The translations under genes were made by a program, and so were the position numbers. The notes beneath the pieces are model-generated. The model was not told where the DNA came from, ran no database searches, and was given only the letters and a program-made list of their open reading frames with translations. This document shows, one piece after another, positions 32,472-41,341 of a stretch of 64,000 nucleotides of DNA. The stretch comes from Lachnospiraceae bacterium UBA3310 (GTDB lineage Bacteria > Bacillota > Clostridia > Lachnospirales > Lachnospiraceae), in the NCBI GenBank assembly GCA_002361355.1, contig DESQ01000029.1, positions 1 to 64,000 on the forward strand, given 5' to 3'. The first letter of the stretch is position 1. Each line of letters begins with the position of its first letter.

Positions 32472-33338
32472 ATGAAGAGCAGATTCAGGTGGGTGAGCCT
32501 GCAATTTTTTGCGGGAATGATGATATTGGGGCTGTGTTTCGGGTGTGGGCAGAAGGAGAGTGTGCCTGCCGGGATGCCTGAGGAGCAGGAGATGTCGGAG
32601 AAACCGGCGGTGTCGGAGCAGCCGGAGCCTGACCGCGCCGTAGTGGACAGCAACGATGCTCAGCCCGATGATGCCGAAGAAAAGACCGATACGGCGGAGG
32701 AAAAGGAGGAGTTGTCTCCCGTTTCGGAGGAAGGAGAGCCCGGGAAAAAGGAGCTGGACATACCGGAAAACGGCAGGAGGCTGACAGAGGAAGAACTTGA
32801 GGAATATACGGAGTGGATACAGGATATTTCCAATTATGGTTTTTTGTTGTCCGATTGGGAAGATCCTGCACAGATTAACCTATATCAGGTGTTTTATAAT
32901 GGCGCTGGAGTTGCGAGAGAGGGAATGGAGGAAGAAAAACGGGCGTATATGGAGCGCAATGACCAGCCGGAGATCTATACGGATTTTATTGCCATGGATC
33001 AGGCGGAAGTGGATGCGGTTCTTTTGGAAAAGGTGGGACTTACCTACGAACAGCTTGTGGAAAAGGGCAGCAGGGGAATGAAGGATGCGTATTATACAGA
33101 GACGGACAGCTTTTGTCTGGAACGCGGGGATACCAATTACATTCCCTTTGGGTGCGTGGACGGTACGGTAGATGCGGATGGCACGATCGTCACGCTGTAC
33201 TGTGAGGGAGATGACTGGGTGAGACTATGCGAGGTTAAAGTGGAGACCATGTCGGGACACAGGCGTTTCCTCAGCAATCATATTCTAGAGGGGAGTATGC
33301 TTGATGCGGATTGGTATTTTGAAATGATGTCAGAATAA
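32472..33338 (+). CDS. Putative lipoprotein of the MacB-like operon
   Basis: A 288-aa exported protein. The hydrophobic N-terminus FFAGMMILGLCFGCGQKES contains a lipobox-like LCFGC, so Cys26 is the probable lipidation site, although the match is imperfect. A Glu/Pro/Ser-rich low-complexity linker (about 30-100) is followed by a folded acidic domain with many Tyr and Trp residues. The family was not recognised. It follows the permease by 23 bp, so it is probably a surface partner of the transporter. Confidence 0.75.
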   Translation: MKSRFRWVSLQFFAGMMILGLCFGCGQKESVPAGMPEEQEMSEKPAVSEQPEPDRAVVDSNDAQPDDAEEKTDTAEEKEELSPVSEEGEPGKKELDIPENGRRLTEEELEEYTEWIQDISNYGFLLSDWEDPAQINLYQVFYNGAGVAREGMEEEKRAYMERNDQPEIYTDFIAMDQAEVDAVLLEKVGLTYEQLVEKGSRGMKDAYYTETDSFCLERGDTNYIPFGCVDGTVDADGTIVTLYCEGDDWVRLCEVKVETMSGHRRFLSNHILEGSMLDADWYFEMMSE

Positions 33339-33411
33339 AAAGCGTACATGTTTTTACTTCCTCCGGTGCATACTAACAGTGAAAGCAGTTTGTGCACAGG
33401 AGGTTTTTTAT

Positions 33412-34809
33412 ATGGCTATGAAACTACGAATTGTGGATGTACATGCAAGACAAATTCTGGATTCCAGAGGAAACCCTACCGTGGAGGCGGAGGTGACCGT
33501 GGAAAAAGAAGTGGGCGGCATGCAGTATAAGGGGCGGGCGGCCGTTCCCAGCGGCGCCAGCACCGGAAGATTTGAGGCGGTGGAACTGCGGGACGGGGAA
33601 ACCGCGTATTTTGGTTTGGGCACAACCAAGGCGGTGAACAATGTCAACACCAAAATCAGGGAGGCGCTTCTGGGGATGAATGCCTTTGACCAGGGATTGA
33701 TTGACCGGGTTTTGATTGAACAGGACGGTACGGACAACAAGAGTAATCTGGGAGCCAATGCGACCCTGGGGGTTTCCATGGCATGTGCCAAGGCAGGGGC
33801 GGAGGCTATGGGGATTCCTCTTTACCGGTATCTCGGCGGCGCTTACACCAGACTTTTGCCAGTGCCCATGATGAACATTTTAAACGGCGGCAAGCACGCG
33901 GACAACACGGTGGATTTTCAGGAGTTTATGATTATGCCGGTGCAGGCGGAGAGTTTTGCAGATGGCCTGCGCATCTGCGCGGAAATCTATCACAATCTAA
34001 AGAAAATCTGTAACGACAGGCATCTCTCCACAGGGGTGGGAGACGAGGGCGGGTTTGCGCCTTCCCTGCCGGACGCTTTTGCGGTTCTCGACCTGATCGT
34101 GGAGTCCATCAAAGCGGCAGGCTACACACCTGGGCAGGATATCAAGATCGCTCTGGATGTGGCGGCCTCTGAGCTTTACAACGAAGCCGACGGGGTCTAT
34201 CATTTCCCCGGTGAGACGGCGTTAAAGCAGCGCAGGCAGGAGACGGACGGTTCCTACGCGGCGGACTGTTATGAAGCCGGATGTATAACGGCGGACTGCG
34301 GGGAAGTCTCCGAGATTACACGCAGCACAGAGGAGATGGTTGCGTACTATGAGGAACTGGTGGAACGCTATCCGATCATTTCCATCGAGGACGGACTTGC
34401 CGAGGACGACTGGGATGGCTGGCAGATGATGACTCAGAAGCTGGGAGACCGTATCCAGTTGGTGGGTGACGATCTGTTTGTGACAAATACCAAACGTCTG
34501 GACGCGGGTATTAAACTTCATGTAGCCAATGCAATTCTGGTTAAAGTCAACCAGATCGGCACGGTCAGCGAGGCCATGGACGCCATAGAGATGGCGCAGA
34601 AGAACGGATATAAAGCCGTGATTTCCCACCGCTCCGGGGAGACGGAGGATACCTTTATCGCGGATCTTGCCGTGGCGGTCAATGCCGGACAGATCAAGAC
34701 AGGCGCACCCTGCCGCAGTGACCGCGTGGCGAAATATAACCAGCTTCTGCGGATCGAGGAAGATCTGGGGAGCGTGGCGTGTTATAAAGAACCGTTTAAT
34801 AAAATTTAA
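33412..34809 (+). CDS. eno: Enolase with an extra internal segment
   Basis: Glycolytic 2-phosphoglycerate dehydratase. Hallmarks are present: ARQILDSRGNPTVEAEV, GGKHADNTVDFQEF, GDDLFVTN, the catalytic-Lys region AILVKVNQIGT and SHRSGETEDTFIADLAV. The ATG at 33412 follows CAGGAGG. The 465-aa length exceeds the usual roughly 430 because of an insertion of about 32 residues (34216-34323) between YHFPGE and STEEMVAYYEEL; it carries three cysteines (DCYEAGCITADCGE). Reading frame is maintained on both sides. The rest looks fully functional. Confidence 0.97.
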   Translation: MAMKLRIVDVHARQILDSRGNPTVEAEVTVEKEVGGMQYKGRAAVPSGASTGRFEAVELRDGETAYFGLGTTKAVNNVNTKIREALLGMNAFDQGLIDRVLIEQDGTDNKSNLGANATLGVSMACAKAGAEAMGIPLYRYLGGAYTRLLPVPMMNILNGGKHADNTVDFQEFMIMPVQAESFADGLRICAEIYHNLKKICNDRHLSTGVGDEGGFAPSLPDAFAVLDLIVESIKAAGYTPGQDIKIALDVAASELYNEADGVYHFPGETALKQRRQETDGSYAADCYEAGCITADCGEVSEITRSTEEMVAYYEELVERYPIISIEDGLAEDDWDGWQMMTQKLGDRIQLVGDDLFVTNTKRLDAGIKLHVANAILVKVNQIGTVSEAMDAIEMAQKNGYKAVISHRSGETEDTFIADLAVAVNAGQIKTGAPCRSDRVAKYNQLLRIEEDLGSVACYKEPFNKI

Positions 34810-34819
34810 CAATTCAACA

Positions 34820-34852
34820 AAGCGCCTCTCTACAGGAGGTGGGGAGGCGCTT
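34820..34852 (+). terminator. Hairpin after eno
   Basis: AAGCGCCTC (34820-34828) pairs perfectly with GAGGCGCTT (34844-34852). There is no strong T-run afterwards, so it may be a weak terminator or processing site; the phosphodiesterase gene starts 14 bp later. Confidence 0.55.
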
Positions 34853-34866
34853 GCGAAAGGAAAACG

Positions 34867-35373
34867 ATGAAGAAAATCGGTGTGTTATCAGATACCCACG
34901 GTAAGCTGCGGGAGGAGGTAATAGCGATCCTGCGGGAGTGCGACGCGATCCTTCACGCGGGAGACATCAATACCCTGCGTGTGCTTGAAAGCCTGCGGGA
35001 AATCGCTCCGCTCTATGTGGTCAGGGGAAACGCGGACAAGGAGTGGGCGGCGGATCTGCCGGAGAGCCTGTCGGAGGAAATCTTCGGGCTGCGGGTTTTC
35101 ATGGTACATAATAAAAAAGAGATTCCTCAGGATGTAACGGGATATGATCTGGTTGTTTACGGGCACTCCCATAAATACGAGGAGAGGAAAGAGGAAAACT
35201 GCTTTTATCTGAATCCCGGAAGTTGCGGGCCGAGACGTTTTTCCCTGCCTGTGACCATGGCGGTGGTGGAGGTGGAAGAGAGATCGGAAGACGAAGGTGT
35301 AAGGGCGTTCCGGGTGATTAAAAAGGATATTGTGCAGGATACGGCGGCAGCGGGGCAGGAAAAAACGCGATAG
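34867..35373 (+). CDS. YfcE/MJ0936-type metallophosphoesterase
   Basis: A 168-aa calcineurin-like phosphodiesterase: metal-binding motifs GVLSDTHG, HAGDIN, VRGNAD, VHNKK in place of the commoner GHG, and YGHSHK, then LNPGSCGPRR. Length and motif order match the YfcE family, which hydrolyses small phosphodiesters in vitro; the physiological substrate is not established. AAAGGAAAACG precedes the ATG. Confidence 0.93.
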   Translation: MKKIGVLSDTHGKLREEVIAILRECDAILHAGDINTLRVLESLREIAPLYVVRGNADKEWAADLPESLSEEIFGLRVFMVHNKKEIPQDVTGYDLVVYGHSHKYEERKEENCFYLNPGSCGPRRFSLPVTMAVVEVEERSEDEGVRAFRVIKKDIVQDTAAAGQEKTR

Positions 35374-35509
35374 AAGATGGCGATGCCGAAAGACAGGTAG
35401 AACCCTCTTTCTTGTCAAACGCCCCGTAAAATGCTATTATTTTTTCGATGTGTATGCTATATGCCAAGGCTACAAATATTTTTTAGGAAAGGTTTCAGAC
35501 GGGAACGTC

Positions 35510-36979
35510 ATGCAGATTATAAAGAGTAATAAAACACAGTTTGAGTACGACATTCAGGCGCTGTTAAAATCCTTTTATCCGGAGTGGGAGCCTCATATGC
35601 TTGCGCCGGATTCAGAGATCAGGGACAGAAGGATTCTGGAAGGCGAACCGGTGATGGAATTGTATTTTGGCGAGACGGAAGTAACGCTAAAGATGCTGGG
35701 CGGGATACCGGATTCCTCGCAAGATAATGGTTTATATACGTGGTATCCGAAAGAGATGCCCGGCACTCCGGAATACAAGAATGCTTTCAAGCGTTTTTTC
35801 TATGTTTCGCTATGTAAAGAGACAGGAACGACTCTCCCCTGGGGCAACTTGACAGGCATCCGCCCCACAAAGATTGCCATGACTATGATGGAGCAGGGAA
35901 AAAGCGAGGAGGAGACGGCCGATTTTTTGAAGGAAATGCATCTGGTGAGTGAGGAGAAGACAGCGCTTGCTATAGAGATTGCCGGAAGAGAGCAAAAAAT
36001 TTTAAGCACCCTTCATTATGAGAACGGTTACAGCCTCTATGTGGGGATTCCTTTTTGCCCCACCACCTGCCTGTACTGTTCTTTTACCTCTTACCCCATT
36101 GGCGCGTGGAAAAAGAGGGTGGGAGATTATCTGGCGGCGTTGGAGAAGGAGATCGACGCGACGGCTCTACTCTTTCAGGGTAAAATACTGGATACCGTAT
36201 ACATTGGCGGCGGTACGCCCACTTCCCTGTCGGCGGCGGAACTGGAACGGCTGCTTAAAAAGCTTCGGGACGCTTTTGATTTCAGTACAGTGCAGGAATT
36301 TACGGTGGAGGCTGGGAGAGCGGACAGCATTACGGAGGAAAAGCTTAAGGTACTTTTTGAAAACGGCGTGACAAGAATCTCCGTCAATCCCCAGACCATG
36401 AAGCAGGAAACCCTTGACCTGATTGGCAGACGGCACACGGTGGAGCAGGTGAAGGAGGCATTTCATCTGGCGCGACGGGCGGGATTCACCAATATCAACA
36501 TGGATATCATTCTGGGCCTTCCCGGGGAGACGGCGGCGGATGTGAGACATACGATAGAGGAGATTCAGGCGCTTGGGCCGGATGCGCTGACGGTGCATTC
36601 CCTGGCGGTGAAAAGGGCTTCCAAACTGGGACGGTGGATTGAGGAAAACGGAGCCACGGCCTACAATAACACGGAAGAAATTATGGAGATCGCGGCTAAA
36701 GGCGCGGCGGATATGGACATGACGCCTTATTATCTTTACCGGCAAAAAAATATGTCGGGCAATTTTGAGAACGTGGGATACTCCATGCGGGATAAATACG
36801 GCATTTACAATATCCTGATCAATGAGGAGAAACAGACTATCGCTGCTCTCGGTGCGGGGTCTATCACGAAGGGCGTTTTCCCGGACGACAGGATCGAGCG
36901 GTGCGAGAATGTGAAGGACGTTGCGCAGTACATAGAGCGGATTGACGAGATGATCGGGAGGAAGAGGCGGCTGCTGTAG
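35510..36979 (+). CDS. hemZ: Coproporphyrinogen dehydrogenase-like radical SAM protein
   Basis: A 489-aa radical SAM protein of the HemN/HemZ family. The cluster motif is CPTTCLYCSF (C-x3-C-x2-C) near residue 180, followed by YIGGGTPTSL and NMDIILGLPGET, typical of HemN relatives. The roughly 170-residue N-terminal extension before the motif matches HemZ rather than HemN or HemW. The ATG at 35510 has only a weak GGGAAC upstream; earlier in-frame starts would extend into non-conserved sequence. No other heme genes are nearby, so a porphyrin role is by family only. Confidence 0.9.
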   Translation: MQIIKSNKTQFEYDIQALLKSFYPEWEPHMLAPDSEIRDRRILEGEPVMELYFGETEVTLKMLGGIPDSSQDNGLYTWYPKEMPGTPEYKNAFKRFFYVSLCKETGTTLPWGNLTGIRPTKIAMTMMEQGKSEEETADFLKEMHLVSEEKTALAIEIAGREQKILSTLHYENGYSLYVGIPFCPTTCLYCSFTSYPIGAWKKRVGDYLAALEKEIDATALLFQGKILDTVYIGGGTPTSLSAAELERLLKKLRDAFDFSTVQEFTVEAGRADSITEEKLKVLFENGVTRISVNPQTMKQETLDLIGRRHTVEQVKEAFHLARRAGFTNINMDIILGLPGETAADVRHTIEEIQALGPDALTVHSLAVKRASKLGRWIEENGATAYNNTEEIMEIAAKGAADMDMTPYYLYRQKNMSGNFENVGYSMRDKYGIYNILINEEKQTIAALGAGSITKGVFPDDRIERCENVKDVAQYIERIDEMIGRKRRLL

Positions 36980-36981
36980 AA

Positions 36982-37791
36982 TTATCTTCTCTGTTGTTTT
37001 AATGATTCGTTTTCGGCAAGGAGCTGTTTGATCAAGGCATCCTTTTCCGCGATCACTCTCTCGTAGTTGCGCAGATCCTGATAATATTCCTCACGGTCAC
37101 GACAATGTTTGCGAACCAGATCATCTGCGCTCATGCGGAATATGGTTTCGGATGCTTCCTGCAAATATTCGTTCTTGGATGCCAGCATTTTGATCTCCTC
37201 CCAAGTAGTGGCTTTAAAAAGCATTGCCCACTCATGAATATGATATTTTCTGTCTTCATCGGTTGCCAGATGTATATGAGATAAGTCTATCACATTCAGA
37301 GTAAGACTGTCACTATATTTTTGATGATTTTTAACGTTTATCAGTTTATATGTAGCATAAAACTCAGGGTTGTCTTCAAACAGAGTGTAATCCAGAAAAC
37401 CGATATGTATGACAGGGTTTGCGTCTGTGTAAGTTTGACCGTGATTCAGTTGATCGAAAGAGCGGCATAAATACATGATGGAGCGGTTTTGCCAGTTTAG
37501 TTTGTTGGCGATCTGCATTTCCAGATTAATCAGTATATGATTATTTAGAACCACATTAATATCTAACCGGAATTCTTTATCTGTAATAGCTTCTCCTAAA
37601 ATAATGGGATTAGTAATCTCGACAGAAGTTACTCTGGATGCGGAAAGATGGAGCAGAGAACAGATCAGCCCACGCAAAACTTTATTGCTGGATTGCAGGA
37701 CAGCACGAAACATGTAGTCGTTTGTCATGCCGTAAGGGATTTCACCATGTGCGTTGTGTAAATTTGTAAAGGTTTCCGGAGTAGGTTTCAT
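36982..37791 (-). CDS. Rpn/PD-(D/E)XK nuclease family putative transposase
   Basis: A 269-aa protein of the PD-(D/E)XK family often annotated as recombination-promoting nuclease or putative transposase. The start GMTNDYMFRAVLQ and the core FRLDINVVLNNHILINLEMQ (Asp, then ExQ catalytic residues) are typical; a C-terminal coiled coil (ERVIAEKDALIKQLLAENES) closes the protein. It overlaps nothing and ends 2 bp from hemZ, convergent to it. I see no terminal inverted repeats or target duplication, so mobility is not shown. Such genes are multicopy in Lachnospiraceae. Confidence 0.9.
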   Translation of the reverse strand: MKPTPETFTNLHNAHGEIPYGMTNDYMFRAVLQSSNKVLRGLICSLLHLSASRVTSVEITNPIILGEAITDKEFRLDINVVLNNHILINLEMQIANKLNWQNRSIMYLCRSFDQLNHGQTYTDANPVIHIGFLDYTLFEDNPEFYATYKLINVKNHQKYSDSLTLNVIDLSHIHLATDEDRKYHIHEWAMLFKATTWEEIKMLASKNEYLQEASETIFRMSADDLVRKHCRDREEYYQDLRNYERVIAEKDALIKQLLAENESLKQQRR

Positions 37792-38204
37792 AGATATGCT
37801 TTCCTTTCATGATTGATTGACGCGGCATTGGATCAAAAGAGAATGCTTCTCGCTTTTGCCGTGAGAAATGCAGGAGCATGGCTCCGTAGATGTAACAGAA
37901 AAAAGAAATGAAGTTTCTTCTGCAATAGATATATCACAAAAGACAGATGGAGTCAAAATGTTTTAAAAGACAATGCGGAGAAAAGTGAAAGATGAAATAC
38001 CGTTTATTAAAATTTTATGGGCATATCTTGACAGGAGAAGTGAGTTATAAAGGGGAAAATACAATATATGGTATTGTGCAGTTCTTACATAAACTTTGAT
38101 AATAAAGACATTTAGAACAAAGCTATTTCAAAGGAATGATTGCCGGATGGAAGTGAATGTGAGAAAATAAATATGAAAATATTGTGAGGTAGGAGGAATT
38201 CAGT
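37792..38204. other. 413-bp intergenic region
   Basis: AT-rich DNA between two divergent genes. It contains a small hairpin GGAGC-ATG-GCTCC (37873-37885) and an inverted repeat ACAATA/TATTGT (38061-38077). No well-spaced consensus promoter, coding frame or RNA gene was recognised. It must hold the promoters of both neighbours. Confidence 0.5.
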
Positions 38205-38888
38205 ATGCAGTACAGAATTATCGGAGACACGATGCCGGCGGTGGAGGTTATGTTTGACGCGCCGGGAGAGGCCATGTATACGCAGTCGGGCGGCATGGCG
38301 TGGATGACGGAGGGGATTTCCATGGACTCCAACATGAAGGGCGGTCTGGGAAAAAGTATCGGCAGAATGTTCTCGGGAGAATCCTTGTTTATGGCGACCT
38401 ACAGAGCGGAGCGCGCGGGCAGCATGATCGCCTTTGCCTCCACGGTGGCGGGCGAGGTGCTACCTGTCGATGTGGGAGCCTGCGGCGGTATGATCTGCCA
38501 GAAGGGAGCGTTTCTCTGCGCGCAGGAGACGGTGAACCTGAACGTGGCGTTTACGAAGAAGTTTTCCGCCGGATTATTCGGCGGCGAGGGTTTTATTTTG
38601 CAGGATATCAACGGAAGCGGCATGGTGTTTCTTGAGATCGACGGCAATAAGGTGGAGAAAACCCTTGCGCCGGGCGAAGTGCTCAAGGTGGATACGGGAA
38701 ACGTGGTGGCTTTTGAAAAAACCGTGCAGTATGACATCGAGACGGTAAAGGGACTGAAAAATATCTTCCTGGGCGGCGAGGGGTTGTTTTTAACAAAGCT
38801 GACCGGGCCGGGAAAAGTGATACTCCAGACGCAAAACTTCAATGAGTTCGCGGGGCGGATTATCAGGATGGTGCCGTCGTCGAGATAA
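38205..38888 (+). CDS. AIM24/TIGR00266-family protein
   Basis: A 227-aa protein of the AIM24 family, with the typical start MQYRIIGDTMPAVEVMF, the Met/Gly-rich centre GGLGKSIGRMFSGESLFMATY and repeated short beta units (GEGFILQDINGSGMVFLEI; GEGLFLTKLTGPGKVILQT). The fold is a trimeric beta-prism-like barrel. Function is not established in bacteria. GTAGGAGGAATTC precedes the ATG. It is a single-gene unit. Confidence 0.92.
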   Translation: MQYRIIGDTMPAVEVMFDAPGEAMYTQSGGMAWMTEGISMDSNMKGGLGKSIGRMFSGESLFMATYRAERAGSMIAFASTVAGEVLPVDVGACGGMICQKGAFLCAQETVNLNVAFTKKFSAGLFGGEGFILQDINGSGMVFLEIDGNKVEKTLAPGEVLKVDTGNVVAFEKTVQYDIETVKGLKNIFLGGEGLFLTKLTGPGKVILQTQNFNEFAGRIIRMVPSSR

Positions 38889-38895
38889 CAAAAGA

Positions 38896-38921
38896 ACGGA
38901 GCGATATCGCGTTCCGGTTTT
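38896..38921 (+). terminator. Probable terminator after the AIM24 gene
   Basis: The palindromic GCGATATCGC (38901-38910) is extended by CGGA/TCCG pairing across a small bulge and followed by GGTTTTAT. Confidence 0.6.
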
Positions 38922-39015
38922 ATCAGATGATACATATAACGGGGCAAGGAAGAGAAAGCCGGCGGCTTTTTTGACCTTGTCCTGTTTTTTGTTTTCCGTA
39001 TCCTTTCCTTTTCTG

Positions 39016-39044
39016 TTGACAAGGTACATCTATTTCTGTAAAAT
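39016..39044 (+). promoter_or_regulatory. Promoter of the tetR-MFS pair
   Basis: TTGACA (39016-39021) and TAAAAT (39039-39044), spacer 17 bp, close to consensus. The palindrome at 39042-39072 begins inside the -10 box. Confidence 0.8.
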
Positions 39045-39072
39045 AGTTATTGACCATAGGTCAATAACTATT
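39042..39072. promoter_or_regulatory. 31-bp perfect palindrome, TetR operator
   Basis: Two perfectly complementary 14-bp arms (AATAGTTATTGACC and GGTCAATAACTATT) around ATA. It overlaps the -10 box and transcription start of the tetR gene and ends 18 bp before its TTG start, the expected place for an autoregulatory operator. Confidence 0.85.
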
Positions 39073-39090
39073 GAAGGGAGGACGGGAACG

Positions 39091-39741
39091 TTGGCAAGAC
39101 CAGTGAAAAAACAACCGGAACAGTGGAAAAGGGAAATGATAAATGCGGCGAAGGAACTCTTTTTGACGAAAGGGTATGAGGAAACCTCAGTTGCAGATAT
39201 TATGGAGCGGGCAGGCGGAGCCAAGGGGATGTTTTACCGCTTTTTTCAGAGCAAGGAGGAGATTCTGCATGCGCTGGGAGATCAGATGTTTTTGGAAAAC
39301 AATCCCTTTGAGGCGGTAAGAGGGCGCTCCGATCTGAACGGGCTGCAGAAAATCCGTGAAGTGCTTGCTGTTGACAGAGCCGACAAGGAGCGGGAAAAGA
39401 TCAATACACAGGCAGTTGGAATTCTGAAAGACCCGCGTATTCTGGCGGCTGCGGTGGAGGCCAACAGACGGGTGCTGACGCCCCTGTGGTTTGAGTTAAT
39501 CGAGGAGGGGCGACGGGACGGTTCTATCCGAACGGAATATGCAAAAGAACTTTCCGAGCTGCTTCCGCTGATTAATTTCTGGCTGATGCCGTCCGTGTTT
39601 CCGGCAAATGGGGAGGAAATCCTGCATAAGTGTCAGTTTGTTTCAAGAGCGCTCTCCGCGATGGGGCTTCCCATCATGGAGGACGGGATGTGCGAGCGGG
39701 ACAAGAAACTCATGGGGAAGTATCAAGAGGAGGGAGAGTAG
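39091..39741 (+). CDS. TetR-family regulator of the adjacent MFS gene
   Basis: A 216-aa repressor with helix-turn-helix ETSVADIMERAGGAKGMFYRFF near residues 30-50 and a divergent helical ligand domain. The TTG at 39091 (MARPVKKQPEQWK) is preferred: GGAGG lies 9 nt upstream and upstream in-frame starts fall before the promoter. It precedes the MFS transporter by 3 bp. The perfect palindrome over its promoter indicates autorepression, so transporter synthesis is probably induced by a TetR ligand, perhaps a toxic compound it exports. Confidence 0.92.
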   Translation: MARPVKKQPEQWKREMINAAKELFLTKGYEETSVADIMERAGGAKGMFYRFFQSKEEILHALGDQMFLENNPFEAVRGRSDLNGLQKIREVLAVDRADKEREKINTQAVGILKDPRILAAAVEANRRVLTPLWFELIEEGRRDGSIRTEYAKELSELLPLINFWLMPSVFPANGEEILHKCQFVSRALSAMGLPIMEDGMCERDKKLMGKYQEEGE

Positions 39742-39744
39742 CGG

Positions 39745-40977
39745 ATGAAAGAGAAACTGTTTACGAAAAACTTTACACTCCTTGTCATGGGGCAGGCAAG
39801 CTCCCTGTTTGGCAACTATATATTGCGCTTGGCGCTTTCTATGTATGTGTTGGAGACAACCGGCTCGGCAGCCGTGTTTGCAGGCATTCTCTCTGTAGCG
39901 GCAATCCCGGCTATCCTGCTTTCTCCGTTGGGCGGCATTTTGGCTGACCGGGCGGATAGGAGGAATATCATGGTGGCGTTGGATGCGCTGACAGGGCTTT
40001 CCGTTTTTTGTGCCGCCGTCATTTTGCCCGGAAAGCATGCGCTGTTTGTGATCGGCACATTGCTTGTCGTGCTTTCCGTTTTCGGGGCCTTTGAGACGCC
40101 CACGGTACAGGCGTGTATTCCGCAAATGCTGACGGGAGACAATATTATCAGGGGTAATGCTGTTGTGAATCAGGTGGCGTCAGTCTCCTATCTGACGGCG
40201 CCGTTATTGGGCGGCATCCTGTATGCGGCAGTAGGTTTAAAGTCGGTAATGTTTGCGAGTGTTGTCTGTTTTTTCGCTACAGCGTCGTTTGAATGGTTTA
40301 TCAAGTTGGGTCGTCAGCCAGAGCGCGGGCGGGGAAGACTTTTGGCAATGGTAAAGAACGATTTTTCAGACAGCGTCCGTTTTATGACAAAGGAGCGGCC
40401 GGAGATCATGAAGCTCCTTTTGCTGGCAGCTCTTTCCCGTTTCTTTGTCATGGGAATTGCGATGGTGGGCATTCCTTTTATCGTGCGCTCGATTCTGGGA
40501 TTGGATGCAAGATATTACGGCGGAGCGGAAAGCGCGCTGGCGGTTGCGACTATTTTAGGAAGCGTTGGGGCGGGACTTCTCACGGGAAAAATGAAGAATG
40601 AAAAATTGTGGCTTGTGCTTGCGGCAATCGGTATTTGTATCATTCCCGCAGGATTTGTATTTTTGTTTCCGCTAGGAGCGGTTTTCAGATATGTGGTAAA
40701 TGTGGCTGCTTTTTGCGGGATGCAGGCGGCAATCAGTATTTTTTCTATTTTCGCGGTGTCCATGATCCAGCAGAATACGCCGGATCATCTGCTAGGCAAG
40801 GTGATGGCCTACACCTCCGCCATTACCATGTGCGCGCAGCCGGTGGGGCAGATGGTTTATGGATTTTTGTTTGACGGATGCAGGGAGGCGGTTTTTCTGG
40901 TGCTGATTCCTACCGGGGTGATTGTGGCGGTGATCGGCGTGGGAGCGAGGCGGGTTTTTGGGAGGATGGAGCAATAA
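39745..40977 (+). CDS. MFS transporter
   Basis: A 410-aa major facilitator with about twelve hydrophobic helices. The first loop contains GGILADRADRRN, the MFS loop 2-3 motif, and the protein matches the enterobactin-exporter-like/MFS_3 type (start MKEKLFTKNFTLLVMGQASS). It is co-transcribed with tetR. A drug or metabolite efflux role is likely by context; the substrate cannot be deduced. Confidence 0.92.
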   Translation: MKEKLFTKNFTLLVMGQASSLFGNYILRLALSMYVLETTGSAAVFAGILSVAAIPAILLSPLGGILADRADRRNIMVALDALTGLSVFCAAVILPGKHALFVIGTLLVVLSVFGAFETPTVQACIPQMLTGDNIIRGNAVVNQVASVSYLTAPLLGGILYAAVGLKSVMFASVVCFFATASFEWFIKLGRQPERGRGRLLAMVKNDFSDSVRFMTKERPEIMKLLLLAALSRFFVMGIAMVGIPFIVRSILGLDARYYGGAESALAVATILGSVGAGLLTGKMKNEKLWLVLAAIGICIIPAGFVFLFPLGAVFRYVVNVAAFCGMQAAISIFSIFAVSMIQQNTPDHLLGKVMAYTSAITMCAQPVGQMVYGFLFDGCREAVFLVLIPTGVIVAVIGVGARRVFGRMEQ

Positions 40978-40988
40978 GGAGTGTTGTA

Positions 40989-41027
40989 AAAAACTACTTT
41001 AAAGTATACTACTTGTAAGTAGTTTTT
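40989..41027 (+). terminator. Terminator after the MFS gene
   Basis: AAAAACTACTT (40989-40999) pairs with AAGTAGTTTTT (41017-41027), with T-run. The A-rich left arm could also work in reverse. Confidence 0.88.
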
Positions 41028-41123
41028 TTGACTTTGGGACTGGGCAGTTTGAGTGTAAAATTTGAAGATGTTAGAAATCTTTTTATTGAGAATTGATAAA
41101 GAGACAAAGAGAAGATATCGTTG

Positions 41124-41152
41124 TTGTGTTTGTGCTGTATTTAGATTATAAT
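41124..41152 (+). promoter_or_regulatory. Promoter upstream of the hisS leader region
   Basis: TTGTGT (41124-41129) and TATAAT (41147-41152) with a 17-bp spacer in an AT-rich stretch. It would drive the small frame at 41243 and possibly hisS. Confidence 0.5.
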
Positions 41153-41242
41153 ATTTTACGAAGTATAGATAAATGATTTGCTAATAAACAGTATTGTAGA
41201 GAAATTGAATTGGTCTGAATAAAGTGCGGTGATATAGGAGTT

Positions 41243-41341
41243 ATGAAATGGGGTTTTTTAGATGGTTCGATAGAAAAAGAAATAAAAAATCAATATGATG
41301 ATGACTCATCCCATCTTGAAAAACCTTCCAAAAGAGTGTAA
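41243..41341 (+). other. Possible small leader reading frame or gene remnant
   Basis: A 32-codon frame (MKWGFLDGSIEKEIKNQYDD onward) has TAGGAG just upstream. A second ATG in another frame at 41248 has better spacing (7 nt) and reads MGFFRWFDRKRNKKSI before a stop, which resembles the beginning of a longer protein. It may be a decayed gene start or a leader peptide. Only one His codon is present, so classical His attenuation is unlikely. Real expression is uncertain. Confidence 0.3.

Noticed and set aside
36982..37791. Complete insertion sequence around the Rpn-type gene
   Set aside because: No terminal inverted repeats or target-site duplications were found beside the gene.
38028..38060. 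TTGACA-based promoter for the AIM24 gene
   Set aside because: No -10 box at 16-18 bp; nearest AT-rich candidates are 12 or 21 bp away.
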